DNA of 64,000 nt, taken from contig NC_088302.1 in the NCBI RefSeq assembly GCF_032854445.1, forward strand, positions 46,472,521 to 46,536,520, read 5' to 3'. The position numbers and the translations under genes are program-made. The notes beneath the pieces are model-generated. The model was given only the letters and a program-made list of their open reading frames with translations. It did no database searches and was not told the DNA's origin. Of this stretch, positions 34,181 through 45,415 are shown piece after piece; position 1 is the stretch's first letter; each line of letters begins with the position of its first letter. This DNA comes from Liolophura sinensis (taxonomy: Eukaryota > Mollusca > Polyplacophora > Chitonida > Chitonidae).

Positions 34181-34292
34181 CATAGAACAGTAGTAGCCGT
34201 TTCACCTCACGGGTGCCCCTGGTGTTTTGCGCAAGAATATTCTTGTGCAGTATTGAAGAGAAATAAATGGCTAATGTGACTTGCAGCTGTGT
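34181..34292 (-). CDS. Candidate internal exon with strong donor, unknown product
   Basis: On the minus strand an open frame runs from 34292 (after a TAA) to a strong donor TATG/GTAAGT at 34181/34180, ending in phase 1. The last residues are T-R-G-T-R-E-V-K-R-L-L-L-F-Y. Phase 1 would fit the phase-1 entry of the 68-bp channel exon at 2782, and E-x-K-x-L-L-x-x-x-Y is the kind of sequence that precedes Tyr-Asp-x-Arg-x-Arg-Pro in Cys-loop subunits. However, that motif itself is missing, the join would be over 31 kb, and the acceptor (possibly CTGCACAAG near 34236) is poor. It could equally be chance. Confidence 0.2.
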
Positions 34293-34819
34293 TTATGGTT
34301 GTCATGACTGAATGTAACAACGGGATATGAACATATATACAAGCAGTCTAGCCTGAACAAGCACGATTCAAAAGCAAACTCTAGCACATCAGTAAATGTT
34401 TTGTGGAATTCTTTTTTATAAGTAGTTTTACATCAGGTTATTGATGCCAGTATTGTCATAAAAGCAGGGATATTTCTGAAACGTGATCTATGGAAGTCCT
34501 GAACAACAAAACATCTTTATGTCCCTGATATTCCCTGGTATGGAGATGAAGTATTAACGGGCTTACATAAACCAATAATTATTTATCAAAACTTAAGTGC
34601 AAAAAATTTTATCGTCTGGAACGCTGTTAGCATGGCGTTTAATGATTTACAGAGAAAAACACTGTTTGCTTTAACGATTAATCTAAATGTGATATTCAGG
34701 CATTAAACATGGACGTGCTGCCCGCATACTTTAATTAAATGCACTATAGATACAGGACTACACATCAATGGGGAACCCTTCCTGCCGATAGTCATGCGAG
34801 CCTAGGCTGTATAGTCTAT
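34293..34819. other. No recognised feature
   Basis: AT-rich, with no exon or repeat family recognised. Confidence 0.45.
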
Positions 34820-35161
34820 TGTATGTATGCTTGGAGTTTTACGTCGTGCTTAACAATTTTTCAGTCATGACGACAAGGAGTCTTCAGGTGTGTACATATA
34901 GGCCTAATGTGTCTCCTCGTGGCAGAGCAAGTCCGTACCGCCAAAGTGCTGCCGCCAATGAAATGTCATGCCGAAGACTCCAGAAGTGAAGCTCGAACCA
35001 ATCACCTCGAGCTAACCACTCCTGTTTCCCAGTTCTATCCTCAGTGTTGAGTGCCAAGCGACGCAGCAACAAGTACGATTATTAAAGTCTGTGCTGACCC
35101 GACCAGGGTTTGATTTCGGTTCTCCTGACTTCGAGGCTCTAACCATTCGGCCACCGAAGTG
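34820..35161 (-). repeat. SINE C, full-length copy
   Basis: Minus strand: tRNA-like head ACTTCGGTGGCCGAATGGTT, AGAGCCTCGAAGTCAGGAGA, with B-box-like region near 35105. The body is TACTTGTTGCTGCGTCGCTT, 'CATTGGCGGCAGCACTTTGG' and GACTTGCTCTGCCACGAGGA, then the 3' module TGACTGAAAAATTGTTAAGC, ACGACGTAAAACTCC and a CATACATACA tail. It shares the layout of 42231-42598. Confidence 0.9.
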
Positions 35162-36842
35162 ATCTATACTCTCTTGTCCATTCATGTCTTTGTCATGACG
35201 TTTTGTGGACAAACTGGTAACGTAACACGTTACTCTTTCATGGCAAAATAAGAATGTCCTATTCAGTTTGAACCCGAATTTCTATTGATTATTTCTATTG
35301 TGCGGGAAAAGGTACACCATTGATGAAAATGTCCTGGAGTTCACTTACAGGTGGACATGTACAAAGCACTAGGGCTATTCTATGCATTTTGAACAAAGTT
35401 AGAAGAGTTTAACACAACCGAAAATTCAGTGACAGGAGATAAACATAAAAGGAGATTTATGTTCTAATTAACTGAATTGTCATTCGCCAGCAATGTCAAA
35501 TTTCTGTTTGATTGGAAGAGCTCTAGCATAGAAACAAAAAATGGTTTGTGTTGAAAGCAAAACTAATGATCTGGATTTAAAGAATTCATTTCCTGTAAAT
35601 AAGCACACGCTCGTCTGGGTCACAAAGATAAACCTCAAAGAGTCACATGAGCGATAACGGTTCATTAGATTTCACGCTCTACCCACGTTCTGGAAAGCCT
35701 CTTTATGCCATCGTCAAAGGCTAAACCGATAATACACCTTCACTCTTCTGTGCGGGAGTCATAAGACAAGCCGGCATAAACATGGCATTACATTTCTGTG
35801 ATTTCCGGTCTCTCAGAATAGTTGTGAATTTTATATGAACCCGGGCATAATGATCAAGGAAATGTACGAGTTATCGTTCATGCACGTTCCATGTGAAAGT
35901 ATATGGCCAGTGACCACTTATATCCGTCATACGTGTATGACGCATTTCCGTGCCGTCAGTTTTAAAGCACGTGGTGATGAACATAGGTCACACTGCAATG
36001 GTCCATTACATATGGTGAATGAGAATCTTCTCCAATTTACATTCAACATACTGTTCAGAACTGATTAGATCAATTTTTTTCCAAAGCGATTGTAATAAAT
36101 GGGAGAAAATAAAGAGCATTTATATATAAACTTACGTTATGTATATAGAGATAGGAAGAAAGGTAAAGAAAAAAACACGTGTCTTGTCACGTGTATTTAC
36201 CAGTGGAAAAAGCCAACAATGCCAGTTCTTCCTTGCATTGCATCATGCCTCTTTACCTTTGAAATGACGTTCACGTTATAAAAACATTTAAATAAGATGT
36301 GCTACCTGTAATGCTGACATTTGTAAACCTCAAGCTATTATTTCTTACAAAATGACACACGTGTCTCTCCACAAGTTCCTTACCTGCTTGGTTTTTTATT
36401 CAACCCAAGGACAGGAGTGAGGTTGAGGAAAAATTATCCGTTGCGAATATTATAATGAATCTTAAAAGATCACTGCTTCACATTTAGTGACGGTGGCGCC
36501 GATGTCTTCTTAAACGAAAGCGTAAACTTGAATCAATAATCTTTTCATGTTGAAAACACCTTGCAAAATTCATTTGCTGTAAATAATTTTCTATTTAGCT
36601 GTACCAAGCAGATAAAACAGAAGTCACCCACACGCAGAGTTTCATTAGCATTTGGTCATATGATGTGTGGAATTGCTCGTTATATCAGACTTAATAAACA
36701 TCTCACTTAGTACGGACAATCTCTCTCGCTTCGTTGCTTACCTGCCAAGCACCGGTTCAGTTCACTTTAATGGTACAGGGCAACACGTGCCATTCCATGT
36801 GGCATTTGGCTGAGATGAGGTGATGCGTATTCCTTCAAATAT
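35162..36842. other. No recognised feature
   Basis: Two minus-strand donor-like sites (36377 and 36739) have only short frames upstream. Open frames at 35835-36068 and 36099-36281 show no domain. Confidence 0.45.
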
Positions 36843-36945
36843 GTTTTAACGTGATTGTGTATTTAAGGTAATGAGAACATAGCATTTTAAGTAATCTGCT
36901 CTGGTTTTACTCTCTACGCTCTAAGCCTTTTATATTCAATGCACG
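36843..36945 (-). repeat. Family D with a large internal deletion
   Basis: GATTGTGTATTTAAGGTAAT, GAGAACATAGCATTTTAAGT (one end of D) joins directly to TCTGGTTTTACTCTCTACGC and TCTAAGCCTTTTATATTC (the other end). About 230 bp of the middle, present at 55.2 kb, are missing. This end-preserving deletion is what non-autonomous DNA transposons often show. Confidence 0.7.
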
Positions 36946-38440
36946 AGGCAATGCTCATCAGATCTGGAAATTGGCTTTGTTTTTCAAATTGTACCTCAAT
37001 ATACTCAAGACTTTGAAATTGGTAATCGTGGAACTTGGTAATGCATGGCACTCAATGTAAGTGTTAAGCCATGGATAGGGCCGATAGGCCACAAAGACTC
37101 AATGTAGTTACATGACCAAAGGTTGAATCCGACATTATACCCCAAGAAAACAAACACTGCATTGCAGGTATGTCCTATGAAATTTTTGCACACCAAAAAT
37201 AGACGTGATATGACGGGAAAAGCCAGCCGGTGCTAATCAAAACTGTACACGTTAGTATACAGCCAGTGGGTGTTAAGCATATACACGCAACGAAAACAGG
37301 CAGCGGATCATACGCAGCCACATACATACAGCCAGTGGGTATTAAAATCGATTGTTGTTTAATCGACAGTTTAATGTCAGCCCCCACAAACTGGGAGCAG
37401 GTAAATCAACAAATTCTCTGTGTAAGGCCGTCATTGAACCAGGATAGCAGAACCTGGTGTGGCATAACGATGGGAAGAGAAGCGCTTTAATTACTCCGCC
37501 CGACAGTGTCATCTATATGCATGTAGGTAGGTACAGGTGGATATATCAATAGCTGCAAGCAAAGAGAAACTAGTGGTTTGGTATTAAACATATAAAAGTA
37601 AGTAATGTAACAGACAGGCGGCGGCGCAGATATCATACAAGTATCGTATGGCACAGGGCTTCATACCTTGGCTTAAAAAGACCGGCCAGTCACGTCAAAG
37701 GCGTCACATACATGTGGCTAGAAGACATTCATAACATACATGAAAATGGAGTTGGGGAAAGCGAGGATTTCGACGGCATCCGCCTTTACCAGTTGCTTGT
37801 TTAACAAAAACTTTCGTCACCTTGTTCATATGTAAATTAAAATTTCCGCTCGTAGCAAGTACATGGTACATTAAACCACAAGTTTTATAAAAAAAAAAAG
37901 TCCAGCCGAAAGTTCCGGGCGAGTAACAAACCTCGCCTACACGGTGTACATGCATTGTGTTGAATGAACAGCTGGCAATGTACCTAACAAACATGAGCAC
38001 TTGCAATCATAGTGCAGCCGTAAAACATAGTTTTGATTAATATAAAGTATCTTGGCACATGATTTCGATAATGATTAAATCTAAACACATACAACATTCC
38101 TTCCGTTTTCCGGATTCATTGAAAACTGTTCACTTCTTACATAATCCGTCCTAATTTTTACTTTTTACACTTTCTAAGTTCTTTGGTGGTTTGCTTTGAA
38201 CATTGTTTTGGAAACTCATCTTTCGATTGACTCTGAGCATTATTTTTTGTTGACGATTGGGATACACATGTCGCCTAGATTATAGATATTAGTAAGCAGC
38301 ACCAATCTGGAACATTTTTATCAATTAACTAATTATAATAATTTATATCTAATTAAGAAATAATGACTCTTTATCGAGTCATTGTTGTTGATTTTAGGCC
38401 GGTAAATGTAGAAGAATTGAAATTTTAGAAAGGGGCACCG
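36946..38440. other. No supported gene; small duplicated motif
   Basis: ATACAGCCAGTGGGTGTTAA at 37257 recurs as ATACAGCCAGTGGGTATTAA near 37325. The minus-strand frame at 37704-38006 has no recognisable domain. Confidence 0.45.
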
Positions 38441-38520
38441 CTGGCGTCCGAGGTCAACATGATAGATATACACCCTCTTAAAATATGTCAAAGGCTTTTG
38501 CTAACAGGATTCATTATTTC
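38441..38520 (+). repeat. Dispersed repeat pair member 1
   Basis: ATAGATATACACCCTCTTAA, AATATGTCAAAGGCTTTTGC, TAACA matches 39999-40048 in the same orientation. Family unknown. Confidence 0.6.
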
Positions 38521-39387
38521 TATTCTGTTATACTAACTTTAAATTTTTGCATATCCATTTGACACGACGATGACACAAACGCAGCACAAATTGCACAACC
38601 TTCCTCCCCCGTCTCGCTGTAGTCGCTCGTCTGCTGTCAACACCTGCTCGGTAACGTCATTGAAAGGACCTTCAACACACAAAGCAGAGGGGTGAAGCAA
38701 TTAGCATGAGTTTGTTGTCGTTGCTTGCTTTATTAAATCTGTGGCCTGAATACCTGTGATAAACCCCTCTTTTTAAATGATGTCGAAGGTAAAGTTTTGT
38801 GACGCGAGTCTAAGCGTGCGTCTCTGATTTTAGATCGGTTGACGTTCAATGTTGCATGTAGTAGGCAAATCCAAAACGAGCATATGATGGTACAGGTTTA
38901 TAGCCTTTATATTGCTGACCTGAAACTATAACCGTCAGGTATACTGGAATCCATTTTGTTCGAATTCAAAAGGTAATAGACTAACTTTCTGGAAGGAACA
39001 CTAAGCCCAGAGATTGCTAGATATACAGGAGAAGACCTCTAAAAATCGAAGTAGGCATCATTAAGTAGACCACTTAAAACTTTTCATAAATATGCTTTCA
39101 TTTATTTTTAACATTTTTGTGAAAACAGTTAAGGGCTTTGTGGACCATACTATCAGAGGTTAGGAACTCTGATGTCAAAGGAGGTTTATCCAACTCTAAT
39201 CACGAGAGTGAATGTTGGGATAACTCGTTGTACCAATGAGTGAAAGATTACTGAAGTAATGTTAAAATAAGGAAAAAAGGTGATTGCGCGTCATATAGGT
39301 GAGGAAAAGTGTCTGTTAGGTACTTTAGCTTTCTTTTACTTTAAACTGTGGTTTTAATTCTTCCAACACAACAGAAAATCGGATCAT
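38521..39387. other. No recognised feature
   Basis: No exon or repeat family recognised. Confidence 0.45.
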
Positions 39388-39474
39388 ATTTTTTCTGACT
39401 AGAAATATTTCAGAAAGCCTTTGCTATATTTTTTCTGACTAGAAATATTTCAAAAAAGCCTTTGCTATTTGTAA
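39388..39474 (+). repeat. Direct duplication, about 43 bp, two units
   Basis: ATTTTTTCTGACTAGAAATA, TTTCAGAAAGCCTTTGCTAT is followed immediately by the same sequence with a small A-run difference (TTTCAAAAAAGCC). A recent local duplication. Confidence 0.9.
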
Positions 39475-39994
39475 CCCAACTAAATTGAACAGAAATAAAT
39501 TAAAATGCAAAAATTACATAAAATATATAGTTCTCATACAATAGCCTCACAAATATCTTGTAAATACTTAGCTACAACAGCAGCACCACCATCAGCATAG
39601 CCCTCAACTAAATGAGTCAACGGACACTCGGAACACATTTGGAGGCATACCTAAGTATAGATTCAGTACGTGTTAAATATTACAAAATACACACACGTAA
39701 GTATGCAGATCAACACAGTCAATAGCTAGTCAGCTCAGCATACATGTATCCCGAACATGGATGCTCCGGTTAAAAATGAAAGAATGTAACATTGCACTAA
39801 GAAACCGAGGGATTGCCAGGCCAAAGTTTCTCGGGCGAACAAACATAAGCACACACAAGTACATAGACAGCGATTGTTCATATGTCTCCACCCAGTTGTA
39901 AAGAGGATAAGTACCCTTAAATACAACTAATTCCCTCCCCACTCCTCCTTTCCCCTGACGAATGTAAAAGAAAAAATCTTGTTTTAAGGTCACT
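39475..39994. other. No recognised feature
   Basis: A minus-strand frame at 39730-39993 shows no domain. Confidence 0.45.
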
Positions 39995-40060
39995 GCTCTA
40001 TAGATATGTATGCCCTCTTAAAATATATCAAAGGCTGTTCTTAACATCCAATTTGTCTGT
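39995..40060 (+). repeat. Dispersed repeat pair member 2
   Basis: ATAGATATGTATGCCCTCTT, AAAATATATCAAAGGCTGTT, CTTAACA corresponds to the segment at 38441-38520. Confidence 0.6.
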
Positions 40061-41954
40061 GTCCTGAAAGAATAAGGTTTATCTCCGCAGTCATGAGAGG
40101 GTGGACAAGTACAGATCCGTCTCATGAAACTGCTTTCAGACACGTTAGGGAATGTATTGGAGTCACATCAAAAAGGACATTTTTCAACCACTATCACGGC
40201 CGACAACGGAACATGAGATTGCTGCACAAATGAGGACTCCGTCCGACATCCTGCAGGCATCCAGCAAATTGACAGTCATAGACAGTGTTAACTTGACGCT
40301 CTTTCTGCTAGCAGGCGATCGATGATAGGGATTTACGCGCCATGGGTTATTAGGTTATATAGAAAAAGATTGTGGAGGGATGTGCACAGATCAAGGGCAT
40401 AAACCTCGGATTTGTCTGCTGATTGTATCTCACCGAACAGTTGTCAGTCCGGATTTGTCAGGCCATGTGTTACATTTGGCTCTTACCAATATCGTAGAAA
40501 GTGACAGGTATCATTACGCTATCAATAACAGAGCCTTGAATGGCGGAGTGACATCAGACGATTTTTCATCCACTGCAGCAAGCGCCCATTGAATAGAGGC
40601 CCGAGGACAGATCTTGATGAATTGTTCTTGTTATCACATTTAAGCGTGGTTATATGTTGAGTTAGAAGAGGAGCATGGTTGATAACCAAACCAGACGAAT
40701 TGTTGTCGTCCTTAAATTTGTCAGATTTAACCAAGGGAATTTGATCACTCGGGTCATTTACAACATGAAAAGGATTTTGTGAATTCTTTGAAGGACAGAC
40801 AAATGAGCGAATGTGCTACTGACGTAAATCTGAGAATCATTTCGCAAAGCAAACAAGTAACCGATACAGGATTAAAATCAGAACGGTGCCATTTACAAAT
40901 GTCTAACAATTAATGAAGAATGTTTTCAGCGACATTAACATACGACTTTTTCTAACCAATAAATTTTTATTTATTCAAATAATCCTGAGTGATCTTGGTA
41001 AGCCACCAAGCGATGACAAGCTACACGGATAAACTTTCTCAGTATGGCTTGTGCATCTTGTAGGCGGGGGAAAGTGTGTTACAACACAGATAAACAATTA
41101 CGTTCCTTTGTACTTGAACACATATCCTACAGAAACGAGAAATCTACCGCTGGCAAGTGACACACCAGACGATTGTCGCCTTTGCCCATACGTCGGTGCA
41201 ATTCTCCTGATTCAGATATGAATGGTTTGCAGGACTGTAGACATAGATTCTTCATTTGCGTCTAGACAGTTCATCGTAAATTATGCATGTATCTATCTGA
41301 TATGGCCAATAAGACTATAGGCGTCAAAACAGAAAGTACACCAGCCGTCAATCAAAAGGAAAAATGAAATCAGTGCCTAAATCGTGTACCGTGTTAGTTT
41401 ATAAAACAAAACAAGGGAAACTCCGGATATTTAGTGTTCTATACTTCGGCGTAACTATGACAATAAAATTCAAGCTATATATACATAGTATAGAATAAAA
41501 GGGAAACAAGCACATGCAATCACAGAATAACAAAGACAACAGAAGGCTACATGTAAAACTAAATTACCAGGCGCTTGAGTAAACTCCAGAGTCACAAAGA
41601 GCAGGCATCGGTACCATGCACTACAGAAAGAGAGTTGCCTAGGTGGGTGAGGGAGTTTACCATTATAAATTAGAAAAGGTGTTCTAATTTCCAACATATT
41701 AATGTGTAGAGCTTGTGTGATTACGTGTCAGTGAATAAAGACAATTTTGGTAGCAAGTATGGCTGATTTTACAGACAGCTGAATATATTATAGTTCATGT
41801 TATCCATAATCAAAATATCTATCTTAGCTGCGCATTGATTCATATCATATATCCTGTACCTGGCTATCTATTTCAATAGGATCGCATGGAACCCCCGGTG
41901 GAACCCCCGCATAAACCATGCACTCTCTCTTCAAGTATAAAGTGAAGTGGTTCC
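40061..41954. other. No recognised feature
   Basis: Open frames at 40380-40592 (plus) and 41470-41697 (minus) are unrecognised. No repeat family seen. Confidence 0.45.
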
Positions 41955-42094
41955 AGGGCCCAGTTTCACAAAAGGGCGTACGACATTTTTGATCGTACAT
42001 ATGTCGGACGATATTTTTTACGTCAGTAATACCGTACCATTGTCCTACATGTTCGATTATCGCACATGTACAACATCTTTGTAAAACTCGGCAC
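41955..42094. mobile_element. MITE-like inverted-repeat element (~140 bp)
   Basis: The left end AGGGCCCAGTTTCACAAAA and the right end TTTGTAAAACTCGGCACA are imperfect inverted repeats of about 18 bp. Inside are further near-palindromic words (CGTACGACATTTTTGATCGTA, shortened form, and ACATGTTCGATTATCGCACA). Size, termini and lack of coding capacity fit a non-autonomous DNA transposon. No target duplication is clear. Confidence 0.6.
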
Positions 42095-42230
42095 ACAAGT
42101 CACATTCAACTCTAGGCTTTACTACCTCATCTATGTGATCCGTTTATGTCATGACATTTTCCATTTTACATTATCACCCAGTAAGAATAGTTCCTTAGTT
42201 AAAGTAGACTGTTCCTTGAACTAAGGTAAC

Positions 42231-42598
42231 ACCGCTTCCGTGGCCTAATGGTTAAAGCGTCCGCCTCAAGTCAGGAGACCCTGATCAAAAACCGGGTCGG
42301 GTCATACCAAATACTTAAAAAATGTTACTTTTTGCTGCCTTGCTTGGTAGTCAACACCGAGAGGTTAGAGCAAGGAAACAGGCCTGGTTGTCCCCATGTC
42401 AGTGTAATGTGACTGGGTGGGGCTTCATGCCTGGTGTGCTGCGTATGATACTTCAGTGGCGGCAGTGCTTAGGCCGCTTAGACCCGCCCTGCCAAGAAGA
42501 CACAGTCTGTATACACACATCCATTAACTCCTGGTGGTCATATGATTGAAAAATTGTTAAGTACGGCGTTAATCCTCTAGTATTCATTCATTCATTAG
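42231..42598 (+). repeat. SINE C, full-length reference copy
   Basis: tRNA-like head ACCGCTTCCGTGGCCTAATG, GTTAAAGCGTCCGCCTCAAG (A box) and a B-box-like region (GATCAAAAACCGG) near 42285. The body is TTTTTGCTGCCTTGCTTGGT, GGTTAGAGCAAGGAAACAGG, 'CTTCAGTGGCGGCAGTGCTT'. The 3' module is GTCATATGATTGAAAAATTG, TTAAGTACGGCGTTAATCC and an ATTCATTCATT tail. The head has lost good tRNA structure, so it is not a functional tRNA gene. Confidence 0.92.
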
Positions 42599-44253
42599 AA
42601 AAAATACAAGATCCCCTGTGCACGTACAACCAATACACTAAACAAATCGCTTCCAAAATCTTTAAATACGCGCAATACAGTTAACGACTTTGAGATGCCT
42701 GTATACACTTCTGGTAGTGTTGTAAAGAAATCTGCTTTTGAGTCGGGAAACATGAATATGAAAGGTAATTAAAAGAATTGCCTTTTTGACCTTAAAGACT
42801 GTAACAAAATTGTGAAAGCAAGAGCAGGTGCAAATCACTTCCAAAATCTTTAATTAAACAGGTTTATTTGCATGCACGTCAGTAAAAATTAAAATGCAAA
42901 CCCATGGGAAAAATGGAATGTCAAGAGGATATATGAACTGATAACCAGTTTGTTGCGGTGCCTTTTAATCGGTGATCAATTGCTAAGAGATCACTCTTCT
43001 CTTCTATTTTCTATAAGTCTTCACAAATTGTACATTAACGAAGTTGTTTTTTCCTCCCTTGGCAATTCAGTTTCATTGATTAGACCAAAGCCCGGACATA
43101 GTCGAAAAGCTTTGAGAAGGCACATGTAACTTGCCCGTCTCCAAGAGCAATTGTACTTTGAGATTGCTGACAGACCGTGGTAAACATACATGAAAAACAA
43201 GGGAGATAATCATTCGCGTATATCGCTTTCAATGTTGTTTCCCTTTGAAAGTAAGTTTCCAGAAGTGTGTCACTTCAAGGATTTCCAACTAGTTGTCGGG
43301 CTAAGCGTCATCTGGAAACCTCCGCTAGAGGTTATTACGTTTACAGGTACGCAAGACTTGATGGTTTATAATTCTAAGTATTAGCATCAGCAAAATTTAA
43401 CACATGATGACCAGAAATATGGGCACTCCAAAACGTTTTATTATCAGGATATAAACATGTTGATTACCTAAGTCAAATCCTTTTCCCGTGTCCATCTCCT
43501 TGTGTTGATTCAGTTACTTCTGTTAAAGGAACTTATAGCGACTACACTGGAGGTGACTATAGGTTGCCATTCCGTCTGTCAGTCCGCCGGTCTGATAGTG
43601 TGGCCATCACGAATCAGTTTTCCTGACTTTTTCTTTCGTGGAACTTACTACATGGCTTCAAAAAGACAAGTTAATGACAAAATTATTACCATTTTTTGCA
43701 TATCGACATATATCCGGACATATAAAACAAACAATACATCATGCTGAATTGAAACTTGGTACATAGCTTCAACATAACACCACTAACAGATCCAGTTCGA
43801 GTTGCGGACCGTTTTCAGAGCAGCGAAAACTGTTAGTAAGGGATGCAATCTCACACATATAAGGGAGGAAATCTACCCTATTGTCAGTTGACATCTGTGT
43901 TAGCTTTAACCTAACTGTTCATGCAAATGCTTCAGCAGTATATATAAATATGCATTGACTGAATTACAAAGTATTAGACGTCACTGGTGATGGAATGATA
44001 CAAATGCGTTTAAATAATTTAATTTTCCTGCATTTACGTTTGTAAGGCGCAATCCGATGTCAAAAAATGCCTTTATATTCAATCAATCGAAAAGTGAAGC
44101 CCCGCATTCGTATGACCACTTTTTCCAACAACAGAACTGAAAGAGACTGAAGTGACTGTAAATATATTTACTTTTGTCTGTATTATAGTCACATTCACAA
44201 ACAGGGACAACAGGGACTAGGGAGAATTAAGATAGTTAAACAGTCGTGCTTAC
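42599..44253. other. No supported gene; possible degraded family D near 43.8-43.97 kb
   Basis: CAGAGCAGCGAAAACTGTTA and CTAACTGTTCATGCAAATGC near 43818-43930 vaguely follow family D order, but too weakly to call. Open frames 43190-43384 and 43502-43747 are unrecognised. Confidence 0.4.
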
Positions 44254-44457
44254 CTCATTATAATCACACGGTGACACGGACACGGACAGTCCTGGTGAGT
44301 GAGTCAGGAGCATACGACGCGGAGGACGAGTGGTGTGACGACTCAAAAACGAGCCAGTTTGATCAAAATCACTTTCCAACAGATGTCTAAAATACACACT
44401 GTGGTTCTTGGATAGCCGGTAAGATGTAGATAGTGAGATATCTTCATATCTCTTCAT
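44254..44457 (-). CDS. Candidate first coding exon, unknown product
   Basis: On the minus strand an ATG at 44457 follows an in-frame TAG 12 bases upstream. It opens 68 codons, ending at a good donor AATGAG/GTAAGC (44254/44253) in phase 0. The peptide starts MKRYEDISLSTSYRLSKNHS and ends P-C-D-Y-N-E. It has no signal peptide, membrane segment or domain I recognise. It is on the same strand as the channel gene, but lacks the leader that a channel subunit needs, so I do not link them. Length, start context (AAG before ATG) and donor together raise it slightly above chance. Confidence 0.2.
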
Positions 44458-44697
44458 CTTCTGTGCCTAAATTTCTCTCAGATTGCGCCGTCTAAATGTT
44501 AAGTTATTTGCAATTCTTTTTGAAACGACTCGCAGATGTAAACTGTCTCCCGTCATTTCGTTCGCCGGTCACGTAAAACATCGATCACTAATCTCACTGG
44601 CCCAAAGAACCTGATTCATAAAACGTGTATTCAGTAGCCTTCTGTAAAGCTATCAACTAAGATTTCTCACAGTCTGCAATGAAAGTAAAACATCAGA

Positions 44698-44856
44698 TAG
44701 GGGTTGATTATAATATTTTTTATATTTATTTGGTATAAACGAAAAACCCGCTGTGCAAACTTTGGTATGAACCGGGGTTCATGCAAAAGTTTGCGGTTCA
44801 TACAAAAGTTTTTCCCTTTATACCAAAATAAACCTAAAAATATTAGGTCAATCCTG
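44698..44856. mobile_element. Foldback MITE-like element with ~45-60 bp inverted repeats
   Basis: The left arm GGGTTGATTATAATATTTTT, TATATTTATTTGGTATAAAC, GAAAAAC is the imperfect complement of the right arm GTTTTTCCCTTTATACCAAA, ATAAACCTAAAAATATTAGG, TCAATCCT. A smaller palindrome sits in the centre (GTATGAACCGGGGTTCATGC), with a repeated AAACTTTGGTATGAACC/GGTTCATACAAAAG motif. Almost the whole 159 bp can form one hairpin. No coding capacity. Confidence 0.8.
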
Positions 44857-45142
44857 AATTATTAATCAGAGAATTTCTCTCTTTACACGTTAGTCGCTAA
44901 AGGGGGCATATATACTTGAAATGTTTGTTTTTAAAGAAAGCAACTGGTTTTTGTAAGAGACAACCAGAAAAAAAATTCTGTCATGTTTAAAATCTGAAAG
45001 GTATTCGGGGCGCAAAAATCTGCCATTACCTTCATTCGTTGTTGTCTAGAACACATAACAATCTATACCTTTTAAAACGCGTCTTAAAGAATAGGAAACC
45101 AGGCTCAGTTATGGCCCATGACCAAGGCAAGCATAGTAGTCT
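44857..45142. other. No recognised feature
   Basis: AT-rich; nothing recognised. Confidence 0.45.
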
Positions 45143-45415
45143 AGGGGTTGACTGAGTGGTATAATGCAGTGGGCTGTATAAATCGGTTACGTGGCGCAAA
45201 GACCCAGTAGCATCTCACCAATAGAATGGCTATGAGTCCAGCTCATGCTGGCTTCCTCTTCGACCGTACGTGGGAAGGTCTGCCAGCAATCTGCGGATTG
45301 TCGTGGGTTTCTTCCGGGCTCTGGCTGGTTTTCTCCCACCACAATGTTGGCCGTCGTTGTAAGTGAAATTCTCTTGAGTACGGCGTAAAACACAAATCAA
45401 ATAAACAAATAAATA
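45143..45415 (+). repeat. SINE A, near full-length copy
   Basis: A rough tRNA-like start (GGTTGACTGAGTGGTATAAT), then CATCTCACCAATAGAATGGC, TATGAGTCCAGCTCATGCTG (damaged B box), 'CGTACGTGGGAAGGTCTGCC', TTTCTCCCACCACAATGTTG and GAGTACGGCGTAAAACACAA with an AAATAAACAAATAAA tail. Confidence 0.88.

Noticed and set aside
37704-38006. 100-codon minus-strand open frame with a hydrophobic start
   Set aside because: No domain, no splice support, and the stretch F-F-F-Y comes from an A/T homopolymer.
42231-42305. Possible tRNA gene (A-box and B-box-like words)
   Set aside because: It is continuous with a SINE C body and the stem pairing is decayed. The same holds for the tRNA-like heads near 700, 11150, 35130, 56540, 58390 and 63000.
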